A DNA stretch of 33,507 nt from CAG-103 sp963627135. GTDB taxonomy: Bacteria; Bacillota; Clostridia; Oscillospirales; Oscillospiraceae. Position numbers and translations under genes: made by a program. The notes under the pieces were generated by a model. It ran no database searches and was not told the origin of the DNA. It saw only the letters and a program-made list of their open reading frames with translations. Position 1 is the first letter of the stretch; each line of letters starts with the position of its first letter. The stretch is taken from assembly GCA_963627135.1 (NCBI GenBank), contig CAVFZY010000011.1, positions 1-33,507 of the forward strand, read 5' to 3'. Of this stretch, positions 13,177 through 20,864 are shown piece after piece.

Positions 13177-14898
13177 ATGTCCACACCGAAAGAGATCTTC
13201 CTCGAGCTCATCAAGCCCGACGGCCAGCCGGAGCGCCAGCTGCGCCAGTATGAGGCGCTGCATATGTGCCTTACCGACCCGTGCAACACCTACCTGCGCG
13301 GCAACCGCAAGCGCGGTACGACGAGCGTGGACCGCTGGGGCACGACAATCCTGTTTCCTGAGGATGCGCCCGGCCCGATGCCGGACACGCGTCCTGGCCT
13401 TGCCGTCTGCCCGGATATCACGCGCTGGCGCGAGACGGTGCATGCGCCCGATCTGGAGGCTGCCTGCACAGAGGGGTGGGAGACCTGCCGCGCCGAGGCG
13501 CGTGTCGCCTGCGGGCCGGACCACCTGCTGGCCGGGTTCATGGGTACGGGCATTTTCGAGCAGTGTCACTTCCTTATGGGCTTTGAGGACACGCTCACAA
13601 ATCTCTACGTGCATCCGGACGAGATGCACGCACTCATCGACTACATCACCGAGTACCGCCTGACGTATGTGCGTATGCTTATTGACAATCTGCAGCCGGA
13701 CGTCATCTTCTCGCACGACGACTGGGGCACGAAAAACGCCCTGTTCATGAAGCCCGAGATGTGGCGGGAATTCTTCAAGGAGCCATACCGCCGGTTCTAT
13801 GGCTATATCCGCTCGCACGGCGTCATCGCCATCCACCATGCGGACTCCTATCTTGTGCCCATCGTGGACGACATGGCCGAGATCGGCATCCAGGTCTGGC
13901 AGGGCGTCCTGCCGGAAAACGATATTCCCGCCCTGCAGGCGCACTTAAATGGGCGGCTCACGCTCATGGGCGGCTTCGGCGCGGCCATCGACCGCAAGGA
14001 TGCCACACCCGAGGACATCCTCACCTATGCCCACGACGTGCTGCGGCGCAACTGCCCCGGCGGGCACTACATCCCGTCGATCACCTACGGCCTGGCGGGC
14101 ACGGTCTACCCGCACGTGGATACCTATCTCAATCAGGCGGTCGATGAATACAATACAGCTCTGCATGTGCCGGTGACGCACCTGCCGCCCGTGCCGCGCC
14201 GGAGTGTGCATGCGGCGGCTGCACAGGCCCGGAGCGCGCCGGAAGCCGAGCAGCCGCAGGGCGATGTGCTCGCGCGCATCGCGTCCGCGCTTGTGCGCGG
14301 GCAGCAAAAGCGCGTGCTGCAGCTGTGCTCCGAGGCGCTTGAGAATGGGCGCGGCGCACAGGAGATCCTCACGGACGGGCTCGTGCGCGGCATGACCATC
14401 CTCGGCGAGGATTTCTCGGCCAACCGAGCCTTTGTGCCGGAGATGCTTATCGCGGCGCGCTGCATGGCGGCGGCGACGGAGCTGCTCAAGCCGTACATGG
14501 CAGGGGAGAGCAGCGAGACGATCGGCCGCGTCTGCCTCGGCACGGTGCGCGGCGATATGCACGACATCGGTAAGAACCTCGTCAAGATCATGATGGAGGG
14601 CAGTGGACTAGAGGTCGTGGACCTCGGCGTGGACGTCACGGCAGAGCAGTTCGTGAACACGGCGATCGAGCAGCACTGCGACATCATTGCCTGTTCCTCG
14701 CTGTTGACAACGACGATGACGGAAATGCGCGATGTTGTGGAACTGGCCAAGAAACGCGGCATCCGTGATCGGGTGAAAATTTTTGTTGGCGGTGCGCCCA
14801 TCACGCAGGATTACAGCGATGAGATCGGCGCAGATGTCTACTGCCCGGACGCGGCCACGGCCGCGCGCTCGGCCGTAACGCTGCTGTGCGGCGCGTAA
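13177..14898 (+). CDS. UroD-type methyltransferase fused to corrinoid-binding protein (CmuA-like layout)
   Basis: This 573-residue protein joins two functions. Residues about 1-330 form a uroporphyrinogen-decarboxylase-like barrel as in MtaA/CmuA methyltransferases, with DDWGTKNALFMKPEMWREFF and IAIHHADSY. After a Pro/Ala/Gln-rich linker (about 335-362), residues 363-573 form a corrinoid protein: helical cap, then DMHDIGKNLV with His462 as the lower cobalt ligand, then DLGVDV and CSSLLTTTM. CmuA (chloromethane) has the same order, but the substrate here is unknown; methoxylated or methylated amine compounds are plausible. ATG at 13177 follows AAGGAG; a GTG three codons earlier is less likely. 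It would hand methyl groups to the divergently encoded homocysteine methyltransferase. Confidence 0.9.
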   Translation: MSTPKEIFLELIKPDGQPERQLRQYEALHMCLTDPCNTYLRGNRKRGTTSVDRWGTTILFPEDAPGPMPDTRPGLAVCPDITRWRETVHAPDLEAACTEGWETCRAEARVACGPDHLLAGFMGTGIFEQCHFLMGFEDTLTNLYVHPDEMHALIDYITEYRLTYVRMLIDNLQPDVIFSHDDWGTKNALFMKPEMWREFFKEPYRRFYGYIRSHGVIAIHHADSYLVPIVDDMAEIGIQVWQGVLPENDIPALQAHLNGRLTLMGGFGAAIDRKDATPEDILTYAHDVLRRNCPGGHYIPSITYGLAGTVYPHVDTYLNQAVDEYNTALHVPVTHLPPVPRRSVHAAAAQARSAPEAEQPQGDVLARIASALVRGQQKRVLQLCSEALENGRGAQEILTDGLVRGMTILGEDFSANRAFVPEMLIAARCMAAATELLKPYMAGESSETIGRVCLGTVRGDMHDIGKNLVKIMMEGSGLEVVDLGVDVTAEQFVNTAIEQHCDIIACSSLLTTTMTEMRDVVELAKKRGIRDRVKIFVGGAPITQDYSDEIGADVYCPDAATAARSAVTLLCGA

Positions 14899-14947
14899 GC
14901 GTGCACAGTATGCTGCGTGCAGGCACCGCGATTTGTGCAAAAAGCCC

Positions 14948-14977
14948 ATGACATTTCCTGCGGCGATCTGCTATAAT
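14948..14977 (+). promoter_or_regulatory. Promoter ahead of the DUF2798 gene
   Basis: ATGACA (14948-14953), 18-bp spacer, TATAAT (14972-14977). Transcription would start near 14984, leaving a leader of about 100 nt. Confidence 0.65.
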
Positions 14978-14999
14978 ACAACTGAAATTTCATCGAACG

Positions 15000-15061
15000 A
15001 AGAGACAATAAATGTCGTTTGCCTTCTGTCTGACGGGCAAATACATTTGTTGTCTCTTTTT
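15000..15061 (+). promoter_or_regulatory. Terminator-like leader hairpin (possible attenuator)
   Basis: Three stacked stems: AAGAGACAA (15000-15008)/TTGTCTCTT (15050-15058), AATGT/ACATT (15011-15015/15043-15047) and TTTGCC/GGCAAA (15018-15023/15036-15041). The structure ends in TTTTT. It lies between a promoter and the DUF2798 ribosome site, so it could either end a ~75-nt RNA or attenuate the gene. An ATG at 15012 inside the stem is in frame with the gene and opens a 25-codon extension, which I do not believe is translated as part of the protein. Confidence 0.7.
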
Positions 15062-15086
15062 GCGTTCGCAAAAGGAGAGACTGGCT

Positions 15087-15542
15087 ATGCCGAAAAACAA
15101 AAAGCAGGGCCTTGCGCTCAGCTGCATTATGAGCCTCATCATGATCTATCTCATGGCTGTGCTGAACATGGATGTGCGTCTTGGACGCTTTGCGGGGGAG
15201 GCGTGGGGCATCGCTCTGCAGCGTCTGCCGCTGGGCTTCCTTGTCGGGATCTTGTGTGACCTGTGCATCTGCACGCCGCTGTCCCGCCGGATCGTCGGAA
15301 AGGTTACCCGTCCGGAGGACGCGGAAAAATACAAGGTGCTCGTGCTGCGCTTTTGCATGGTTGTTTTGATGACGGTCGCCATGACGGTGTTTTCCGTTAT
15401 CGTGTCCGGTCTGCGCGGGTGGGACGGCGTGCGCGACTTTTTCACGTACCTGCCGTATAATTTCACGATTGCATTGCCGCTGCAGATGCTGATCGTAGCG
15501 CCGCTGTCGCTGCGTCTGGCGCGGCGGATCGCAAAAGACTGA
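15087..15542 (+). CDS. DUF2798 family membrane protein
   Basis: This 151-residue protein has four hydrophobic segments in two similar pairs: about residues 10-28 (ALSCIMSLIMIYLMAVLN), 42-62 (RLPLGFLVGILCDLCIC), 85-108 (VLRFCMVVLMTVAMTVFSVIV) and 122-145 (LPYNFTIALPLQMLIVAPLSL). This doubled arrangement with a conserved Asn/Pro region matches DUF2798, whose role is unknown. The ATG at 15087 follows AAAGGAG. It has its own promoter, leader hairpin and terminator, so it is a one-gene unit. Confidence 0.85.
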   Translation: MPKNKKQGLALSCIMSLIMIYLMAVLNMDVRLGRFAGEAWGIALQRLPLGFLVGILCDLCICTPLSRRIVGKVTRPEDAEKYKVLVLRFCMVVLMTVAMTVFSVIVSGLRGWDGVRDFFTYLPYNFTIALPLQMLIVAPLSLRLARRIAKD

Positions 15543-15549
15543 ATGCACG

Positions 15550-15594
15550 GCCCAAGCCGGGAAAATACGTGCCCGGCTGGGGCGCTTTCATTTT
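15550..15594 (+). terminator. Rho-independent terminator after the DUF2798 gene
   Basis: Stem GCCCAAGCCGGG/CCCGGCTGGGGC (12 positions, one A-G mismatch) with loop AAAATACGTG, then GCTTTCATTTT. Confidence 0.8.
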
Positions 15595-15664
15595 ATGGAA
15601 GGAAATTCGGCGAAATGGATAGAGAAAAATCGAAAGGCCTGGATTATTTCAGATTCTTAAATAA

Positions 15665-15693
15665 TTGCTTTCCAGCGGCGCGGGATTTATAAT
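15665..15693 (+). promoter_or_regulatory. Promoter of the riboswitch/purine operon leader
   Basis: TTGCTT (15665-15670), 17-bp spacer, TATAAT (15688-15693). The start near 15700 is 25 nt before the aptamer. Confidence 0.75.
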
Positions 15694-15724
15694 CAAGGCG
15701 TTCCAATAAATGCACACAGACACT

Positions 15725-15799
15725 TTCAGGTATAGGCGGGGAAGTCATATGGGCCCCGCGTCTCTACCGGGCGGCCCTTGAATTGCCCGACTACCGGAA
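15725..15799 (+). promoter_or_regulatory. Guanine-class purine riboswitch aptamer
   Basis: P1 is TTCAGGTA (15725-15732)/TACCGGAA (15792-15799) with one mismatch. P2 is GCGGGG/CCCCGC (15736-15741/15754-15759); its loop holds CATATGG. J2/3 is TCTCTACC with the conserved U47, U51 and A52 equivalents. P3 is GGGC/GCCC plus two G-U pairs, loop starting CC to pair with loop-2 GG. J3/1 is GACTA, whose C (15791) is the C74 equivalent, so the ligand should be guanine/hypoxanthine rather than adenine. Loop 2 carries about four extra bases (AAGT) compared with the usual 7-nt loop. A terminator follows, so binding should switch transcription off. Confidence 0.88.
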
Positions 15800-15843
15800 T
15801 GCAGCACGCACAGCGCAAAACTGCTGTGTGAGTTTTGTCGTTT

Positions 15844-15883
15844 CGGTGGAGGGTCGCAGATCGCGGCACTCCGCCGTTTTTTT
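15844..15883 (+). terminator. Riboswitch expression-platform terminator
   Basis: Stem CGGTGGAG (15844-15851)/CTCCGCCG (15869-15876) with one G-U pair, then seven T. Between aptamer and terminator, GCAGCACGCACAGC and GCTGTGTG-type segments can form an antiterminator with the 3' side of P1. Confidence 0.85.
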
Positions 15884-15953
15884 GCTTGTATAGAGAGCGG
15901 AAATGCTTTTTATGGTTCAATCAGCAGCCTGTGATTTCAGGGAGGGATCTTTG

Positions 15954-16290
15954 ATGCGTACACGCAAGGGAAGGATCGCTCACGCCTCATTCAGGCGGCT
16001 ATGGGTCAGCTTCCGTGTGATCTGACGATCGGCAACGTCATGAGGCTCGACGGTGTGCGCTTCATGCTCGAAAGCGCGAAAAAGTCCAGGCTCCGCCAGT
16101 ACGCGCTCGCCCTGCCGCGCGTCCCGGCCGTGCCCGGCATGGAAAATGCCGGCGCGGCGTTCCTCGCTAACCTCGTTCGACAGCTTCACCGCTTCTTCAC
16201 GGAATCCCTGACGGTACTGCTTCATTGTTCTTTCTCCTTTGTGGGCGTCTTTGATGTTTCATATACCCGTTTTGGGTGTCCGTGACTGTA
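15954..16290. mobile_element. Insertion-sequence debris between riboswitch and purE
   Basis: This stretch separates the riboswitch terminator from purE and includes the OrfA remnant. Its right limit is probably near GGGTGTCCGTGACT (16274-16287), ahead of the remnant's ribosome site. The left limit is unclear. A short plus-strand frame, MRTRKGRIAHASFRRLW (15954-16024), has a good GGGAGGG site but stops after 23 codons and resembles nothing I know. I see no complete gene in 15884-16377. Confidence 0.4.
15980..16225 (-). pseudogene. Remnant of an IS3-type transposase OrfA (5' end)
   Basis: An ideal AAAGGAG ribosome site precedes ATG at 16225, and the protein begins MKQYRQGFREEAVKLSNEV, closely matching the start of IS3-family OrfA (HTH_Tnp_1: typically MKQYD..F..EAVKLS.E). 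After these 19 residues the frame continues for 62 codons without the expected helix-turn-helix sequence (no QLG-Y-TL-W pattern). It is therefore a truncated or rearranged copy. No OrfB is seen. The call rests on a short but distinctive start. Confidence 0.5.
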
Positions 16291-16307
16291 CTTAAAGTGT
16301 ATTACTC

Positions 16308-16360
16308 CACACGGCACCATGGTATAGCTATGGGTGCCGGTGTGCTCTGTTTTAGTTTTA
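16308..16360 (+). terminator. purE leader hairpin followed by a T-rich run
   Basis: CACACGGCACC (16308-16318) pairs with GGTGCC-G-GTGTG (16333-16344, one bulged G), then CTCTGTTTTAGTTTTAG. It ends just before the purE AGGAGG site. It could be a second attenuator, a terminator left by the inserted element, or a palindrome of that element. Confidence 0.5.
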
Positions 16361-16377
16361 GTTTAGGAGGCGTTGTA

Positions 16378-16875
16378 ATGAAAAAAGTCGCAATCATCAT
16401 GGGCAGCGACAGCGATCTGCCGGTCGTTCGAAAGGCTGCGGACACTCTGCGTGAGCTCGGCATACCCTTTGAGGCGCATATCTATTCCGCGCACCGTACG
16501 CCCCTGGAGGCGAAGTCTTTCGCGGAGAATGCCCGCGAAAACGGCTTCGGCGTACTCATCGCGGCCGCAGGCATGGCGGCGCATCTTGCCGGGGCGCTGG
16601 CGGCGAATACCACCCTGCCTGTCATCGGCATTCCCATCAAATCGGCACAGCTCGGCGGCTTGGACGCCCTTCTTTCGACAGTGCAGATGCCCGGCGGCAT
16701 ACCCGTGGCAACTGTTGCGATTGACGGTGCGTCCAATGCCGCTTTTTTGGCGGCACAGATCCTCGCGGTTGAGGATGAGGAGCTTGCCGCACGCCTTTGG
16801 GCCCGCCGCCGTGCCGATGCCGAAAAGGTTCTCGCCCGCGACGCGGGGATAATGGAGAAGATCGGGAAGGAGTAA
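16378..16875 (+). CDS. purE: N5-carboxyaminoimidazole ribonucleotide mutase PurE (class I)
   Basis: This 165-residue enzyme converts N5-CAIR to CAIR in purine synthesis. Motif GSDSDLP (residues 9-15) and SAHRTP (37-42, with the catalytic His39) identify class I PurE; GAALAANTTLPVIGIP-type sequence and LSTVQMPGGIPVATV follow. The ATG at 16378 has an ideal AGGAGG eight bases ahead. Class I PurE normally works with PurK, which is not in this window; it may lie elsewhere, or N5-CAIR may form another way. It is the first complete gene after the guanine riboswitch, as in the Bacillus subtilis pur operon. Confidence 0.96.
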   Translation: MKKVAIIMGSDSDLPVVRKAADTLRELGIPFEAHIYSAHRTPLEAKSFAENARENGFGVLIAAAGMAAHLAGALAANTTLPVIGIPIKSAQLGGLDALLSTVQMPGGIPVATVAIDGASNAAFLAAQILAVEDEELAARLWARRRADAEKVLARDAGIMEKIGKE

Positions 16876-16889
16876 GAACGCCGCTTATA

Positions 16890-16997
16890 GGCTCCCTCTC
16901 AGATGAAACTGTCGTCGACGCCTCGCAAGGCGGCGATAAAGTGACGACTCCTTCCGGCTGCGGCAGAGCCGCAGCCAGCTCCCTCCATGAGGGAGGC
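16890..16997. repeat. Palindromic MITE-like intergenic repeat between purE and purC
   Basis: The ends are near-inverted: GGCTCCCTC at 16890-16898 and GAGGGAGGC at 16989-16997. Inside are GTCGTC/GACGAC (about 16911/16943) around GCC-GGC, and the perfect stem GGCTGCGGC/GCCGCAGCC (16956-16964/16968-16976). No coding frame is credible here. This style of GCTCCCTC...GAGGGAG repeat is, to my knowledge, scattered through many gut Clostridia genomes. It lies inside an operon, so it is transcribed and would fold strongly. Confidence 0.6.
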
Positions 16998-17063
16998 AAC
17001 CCCACCACCGCCCGCTGATTGTACACACCCATACACATAAAACTTTTCAGGGAGAAGATCATC

Positions 17064-17774
17064 ATGGAAAAAACAGCACAGCTTTACGAAGGCAAGGCAA
17101 AGAAGGTCTACGCAACCGATACCGACGGCATCGTCATCGTCTCCTACAAGGACGACGCAACCGCGCTTGACGGCCTCAAGAAGGGCACAATCGTGGGTAA
17201 GGGCGTTGTCAACAACCGCATGACGAACTTCCTCATGCAGCTGCTGGAGAAAAACGGTGTCCCCACCCACTTCGTTGAGGAGCTTTCCGATCGCGAGACC
17301 GCCGTCAAGAAGGTCTCCATCGTCCCGCTTGAGGTTATCATCAGAAACGTGTCCGCCGGACATTTTGCCGAACGCTACGGCGTCAAGGAGGGCCTTGTCT
17401 TCGACGAGCCCACCATCGAGTTCTCCTATAAGAACGACGACCTGCACGACCCACTTCTCAATGCCTACCACGCGCTGGCGCTCAAGCTCGCCACCCGCGA
17501 GGAGATTGAGACCATCAAGAGCATGGCGTTTAAGGTAAACAAAATCCTCACCGAATACTTCCGCTCTCTGGGCGTGCGCCTTGTGGACTTCAAGCTCGAG
17601 TTCGGACGTCTGCCGGACGGCAAGATCGTCCTCGCCGACGAGATTTCCCCTGATACCTGTCGCTTCTGGGACCTTGAGACAAACGAAAAGCTCGACAAGG
17701 ACCGCTTCCGCCGCAACATGGGCGGGGTTGAGGATGCCTACCGCGAGATGATGCACCGTGTTTTCGGGGAGTGA
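17064..17774 (+). CDS. purC: SAICAR synthetase PurC
   Basis: This 236-residue enzyme joins CAIR and aspartate with ATP. The start EKTAQLYEGKAKKVYATD is the family's ATP-binding Gly/Lys-rich opening. PLEVIIRNVSAGHFAERYG and LVDFKLEFGRLPDGKIVLADEISPD are the two PurC signatures. The ATG at 17064 follows AGGGAGAAG and gives the normal length. It lies 9 bp before purF. Confidence 0.97.
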   Translation: MEKTAQLYEGKAKKVYATDTDGIVIVSYKDDATALDGLKKGTIVGKGVVNNRMTNFLMQLLEKNGVPTHFVEELSDRETAVKKVSIVPLEVIIRNVSAGHFAERYGVKEGLVFDEPTIEFSYKNDDLHDPLLNAYHALALKLATREEIETIKSMAFKVNKILTEYFRSLGVRLVDFKLEFGRLPDGKIVLADEISPDTCRFWDLETNEKLDKDRFRRNMGGVEDAYREMMHRVFGE

Positions 17775-17783
17775 TAAGCTTCT

Positions 17784-19229
17784 ATGGGCAGCATACATGA
17801 GGAGTGCGGCGTTTTCGGGGTCTACAGCCCCGATACATACGACGTGGCGCACATGACATACTATGGGCTGTTTTCGTTGCAGCACCGCGGGCAGGAGTCC
17901 TGCGGAATCGTCGTAAACGACGACGGGCTCTTTGCCGCCTACAAGGACATCGGGCTTGTCAACGATGTCTTCACGCCCGAGCGTCTTGCGGCGCTGGGTC
18001 AGGGCAGCATGGCCGTGGGGCACGTGCGCTACGGCACCACCGGCGGCAACGACCGCAACAACGCCCAGCCCATCGTCGTCAACCATATGAAGGGGCGTAT
18101 GGCACTGGCGCACAACGGAAACCTCGTCAACAGCTTCGAGCTGAGAACAAAGCTCGAGATGGAGGGTTCCATCTTCCACACCACCAGCGACACTGAGGTA
18201 ATATCCTATGTGATTACCAAGGAGAGGCTCTCCGCCCCCTCCATCGAGGAGGCCGTCTGCCGCGCGATGAATAAGCTTGAGGGGGCATATTCCCTTGTCA
18301 TCATGTCGCCCTCAAAGCTCATTGCTGTGCGTGACGAGCACGGCTTCCGTCCGCTCTGTTACGGCCAGACGGAGGACGGGCGCTACGTCGTCGCCTCGGA
18401 GTCCTGCGCGCTTGACGCGGTCGCGGCGAAGTTTATCCGCGACCTCGACCCCGGCGAGATTCTCGTGTTTGACCGCAACGGCGTGCGCAGCATCCGCGAG
18501 CACTGCGGCAAGGCTGCGCCGTCGCTCTGCGTATTCGAATACATATACTTTGCGCGCTCCGATTCCGTCATCGACGGCTGCCAGGTGCATACCGCCCGCA
18601 TGCGCGCGGGCGCATTTCTGGCGCTGGAGCATCCCGTGCAGGCGGATGTCGTCATCGGCGTGCCGGACTCCGGTCTCGATGCCGCGGTGGGCTATTCCCG
18701 CCAGTCGGGCATACCGTATGAAATCGGGTTCATAAAGAACAAATACATCGGCCGTACCTTCATTGCCCCGGGGCAGAAGAGCCGCGAGGACAAGGTGAGA
18801 ATCAAGCTCAATCCCATTTCCGACGTTGTGCGCGGCAAGCGCGTGGTGATGATAGACGATTCCATCGTGCGCGGTACCACCTGCGCCAGAATCGTGCGGC
18901 TGCTGCGCAGTGCCGGCGCCACCGAGATACACATGCGCGTGTCGGCGCCGCCGTTTCTCAATCCCTGCTACTACGGCACGGATATCGACTCGCGCGACAA
19001 CCTCATCGCCTGCCACCACAGCGTGGAGGAGATATGCGGTCTCATCGGGGCGGACTCGCTGGGATACCTGAGCGTCGAAAACGCCAAGGTAATCGCACGC
19101 GGGGTCGGGTGCACGGGCTACTGCACAGCATGCTTCGATGGGCAGTACCCGACACGGATACCCTCTGCGACAAATAAAAACAGATTTGAGGAGAAAATTT
19201 CGAAAGGGGCAAAAGAGAATGAATCCTAA
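17784..19229 (+). CDS. purF: Amidophosphoribosyltransferase PurF
   Basis: This 481-residue enzyme makes phosphoribosylamine from PRPP and glutamine, the committed step. The N-terminal glutaminase has a seven-residue propeptide, then the nucleophile Cys8 (HEECGVFGVY). The PRPP loop is VVMIDDSIVRGTT (about residues 353-366). Cysteines in GCTGYCTAC near the C-terminus match the [4Fe-4S] ligands of the Bacillus-type enzyme. ATG at 17784 lies 9 bp after purC; GGGGAG within the purC end serves as ribosome site. Its last codons overlap the purM start by 11 bp. Confidence 0.97.
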   Translation: MGSIHEECGVFGVYSPDTYDVAHMTYYGLFSLQHRGQESCGIVVNDDGLFAAYKDIGLVNDVFTPERLAALGQGSMAVGHVRYGTTGGNDRNNAQPIVVNHMKGRMALAHNGNLVNSFELRTKLEMEGSIFHTTSDTEVISYVITKERLSAPSIEEAVCRAMNKLEGAYSLVIMSPSKLIAVRDEHGFRPLCYGQTEDGRYVVASESCALDAVAAKFIRDLDPGEILVFDRNGVRSIREHCGKAAPSLCVFEYIYFARSDSVIDGCQVHTARMRAGAFLALEHPVQADVVIGVPDSGLDAAVGYSRQSGIPYEIGFIKNKYIGRTFIAPGQKSREDKVRIKLNPISDVVRGKRVVMIDDSIVRGTTCARIVRLLRSAGATEIHMRVSAPPFLNPCYYGTDIDSRDNLIACHHSVEEICGLIGADSLGYLSVENAKVIARGVGCTGYCTACFDGQYPTRIPSATNKNRFEEKISKGAKENES

Positions 19230-20262
19230 TTCCCATTCGGAAAGCTATGCCGCCGCGGGCGTTGACATCACGGCGGGCTACCGCGCGGTGGAGTTGATGA
19301 AAGAACACATCGCCCGCACCATGACAGCGGGCGTATGCTCCGACCTCGGCGGCTTCGGCGGACTATTCGAGCTTGATACGACCGCGATTGAGCACCCCGT
19401 GCTCGTTTCCGGCACCGACGGCGTGGGCACGAAGCTTCGCATCGCGTTTCTTATGGATAAGCACGACACAGTCGGCATCGACTGCGTGGCAATGTGCGTC
19501 AACGACATCATCTGCTGCGGGGCAAAGCCGCTTTTCTTCCTCGATTACATCGCCTGCGGCAAGAACGTGCCGGAGCGCATCGCCGAAATTGTCTCCGGCG
19601 TGGCGGAGGGGTGCGTGCAGAGCGCTGCTGCCCTCATCGGTGGAGAAACCGCCGAGATGCCGGGCTTCTACCCTGCGGACGAATACGACCTCGCGGGCTT
19701 CGCGGTGGGCATTGTGGACAAGGCAAAGATCCTGGACAAGAACAGAATGCGCGCGGGCGACATTGTCATCGCGCTGCCATCGAGCGGGGTGCACTCGAAC
19801 GGCTTCTCCCTCGTAAGAAAGGTATTCGACGTCGAGCATGCGGACCTGAAAACCCCGCTCGACTTCCTGGGCGGCAAGAGCCTCGGCGAGGCGCTGCTAG
19901 CCCCGACAAAGATATATGTAAAGCCCATGCTCGCCCTCTTTGACGAGGTCGAGGTCCGGGGCGTGTCGCACATCACCGGCGGCGGCTTTTTCGAAAACAT
20001 TCCCCGCAGTATTCCGGACGGCCTCTGTGCGCGTATCAAAAAGAGTGACGTCCGCACACCCGCGATATTTCATCTCATCGCGAAGACTGGCAATATCCCC
20101 GAGCGCGATATGTTTAACACCTTCAACATGGGTGTCGGCATGACGGCGGTTGTGCCCGCAGCGGACGCCGAGAGAGCGCTCTCGATTCTCCGCGCAAACG
20201 GGGAGGATGCGTACATCCTTGGCGAAATCATCCCCGGCGACGAAAAGGTGGAGCTATGCTGA
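19219..20262 (+). CDS. purM: Phosphoribosylformylglycinamidine cyclo-ligase (AIR synthetase) PurM
   Basis: This 347-residue ATP-dependent enzyme closes the imidazole ring of FGAM to give AIR. Visible motifs: SYAAAGVDITAGYRAVELMK at the start, VSGTDGVGTKLRIA, DCVAMCVNDI, LIGGETAEMPGFY and the C-terminal HITGGGFFENIPR, with FNMGVGM. The ATG at 19219 follows AAAGGGG and sits inside the end of purF. The frame continues to overlap purN by 7 bp. Confidence 0.97.
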   Translation: MNPNSHSESYAAAGVDITAGYRAVELMKEHIARTMTAGVCSDLGGFGGLFELDTTAIEHPVLVSGTDGVGTKLRIAFLMDKHDTVGIDCVAMCVNDIICCGAKPLFFLDYIACGKNVPERIAEIVSGVAEGCVQSAAALIGGETAEMPGFYPADEYDLAGFAVGIVDKAKILDKNRMRAGDIVIALPSSGVHSNGFSLVRKVFDVEHADLKTPLDFLGGKSLGEALLAPTKIYVKPMLALFDEVEVRGVSHITGGGFFENIPRSIPDGLCARIKKSDVRTPAIFHLIAKTGNIPERDMFNTFNMGVGMTAVVPAADAERALSILRANGEDAYILGEIIPGDEKVELC

Positions 20263-20864
20263 CGCGCATCGCGGTGCTGGTCTCCGGCGGGGGGACAAAT
20301 CTGCAGGCGCTTCTCGGTGCCTGGAAAAGCGGCATCATAAAAAGCGGGGAGATTGTGCTGGTTGTATCCTCAAACCCCGAGGCTTACGCGCTGCAGCGTG
20401 CCGAAAACGCCGGCGTGCGCGCCATCACGGTGTCCCGCCGCGGGCAGACGCAGGAGCAGTTTGAGTCCGACCTTTCCACCGCCTTGAAGGAGGCGGGGGT
20501 CGACATGCTGGTGCTTGCGGGGTTCATGAGCATTTTAAGTGCCGACTTTACCGCCAAATGGGACAGGCGGATTATAAATGTACACCCCTCCCTCATACCG
20601 GCATTCTGCGGGAAAGGGTACTACGGACTGCACGTACACGAGGCGGTACTGGCGCGGGGCGCCAAGGTCACCGGCGCCACCGTACACTATGTCAATGAAA
20701 TCCCCGATGGGGGAGAGATTCTGCTGCAGAAGGCGGTCGAGATTCTCCCCGGTGACACACCGGAGGTTCTGCAAAAGCGTGTTATGGAGCAGGCGGAATG
20801 GATTTTGCTGCCGCAGGCGACCGAGCTTGTCGCAGCGCGCATCATGAAGGAGAGACAGGCATGA
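20256..20864 (+). CDS. purN: Phosphoribosylglycinamide formyltransferase PurN
   Basis: This 202-residue enzyme formylates GAR using 10-formyl-THF. The opening RIAVLVSGGGTNLQALL binds the phosphoribosyl group. The catalytic triad is intact: Asn108 and His110 (INVHPSLIPAF) and Asp151 (EIPDGGEI). It overlaps purM at its start, and its TGA overlaps the next ATG (ATGA), so translation is coupled on both sides. The cofactor would come from Fhs at the end of the operon. Confidence 0.97.
   Translation: MLTRIAVLVSGGGTNLQALLGAWKSGIIKSGEIVLVVSSNPEAYALQRAENAGVRAITVSRRGQTQEQFESDLSTALKEAGVDMLVLAGFMSILSADFTAKWDRRIINVHPSLIPAFCGKGYYGLHVHEAVLARGAKVTGATVHYVNEIPDGGEILLQKAVEILPGDTPEVLQKRVMEQAEWILLPQATELVAARIMKERQA

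Noticed and set aside
15012..15086. 25-codon N-terminal extension of the DUF2798 protein
   Set aside because: The codons run through the leader hairpin and ribosome site; the ATG at 15087 has AAAGGAG and begins just before the first membrane span.
16899..18179. Minus-strand open frame of 426 codons
   Set aside because: It is antisense to purC and the start of purF, both unmistakable, and crosses the palindromic repeat.
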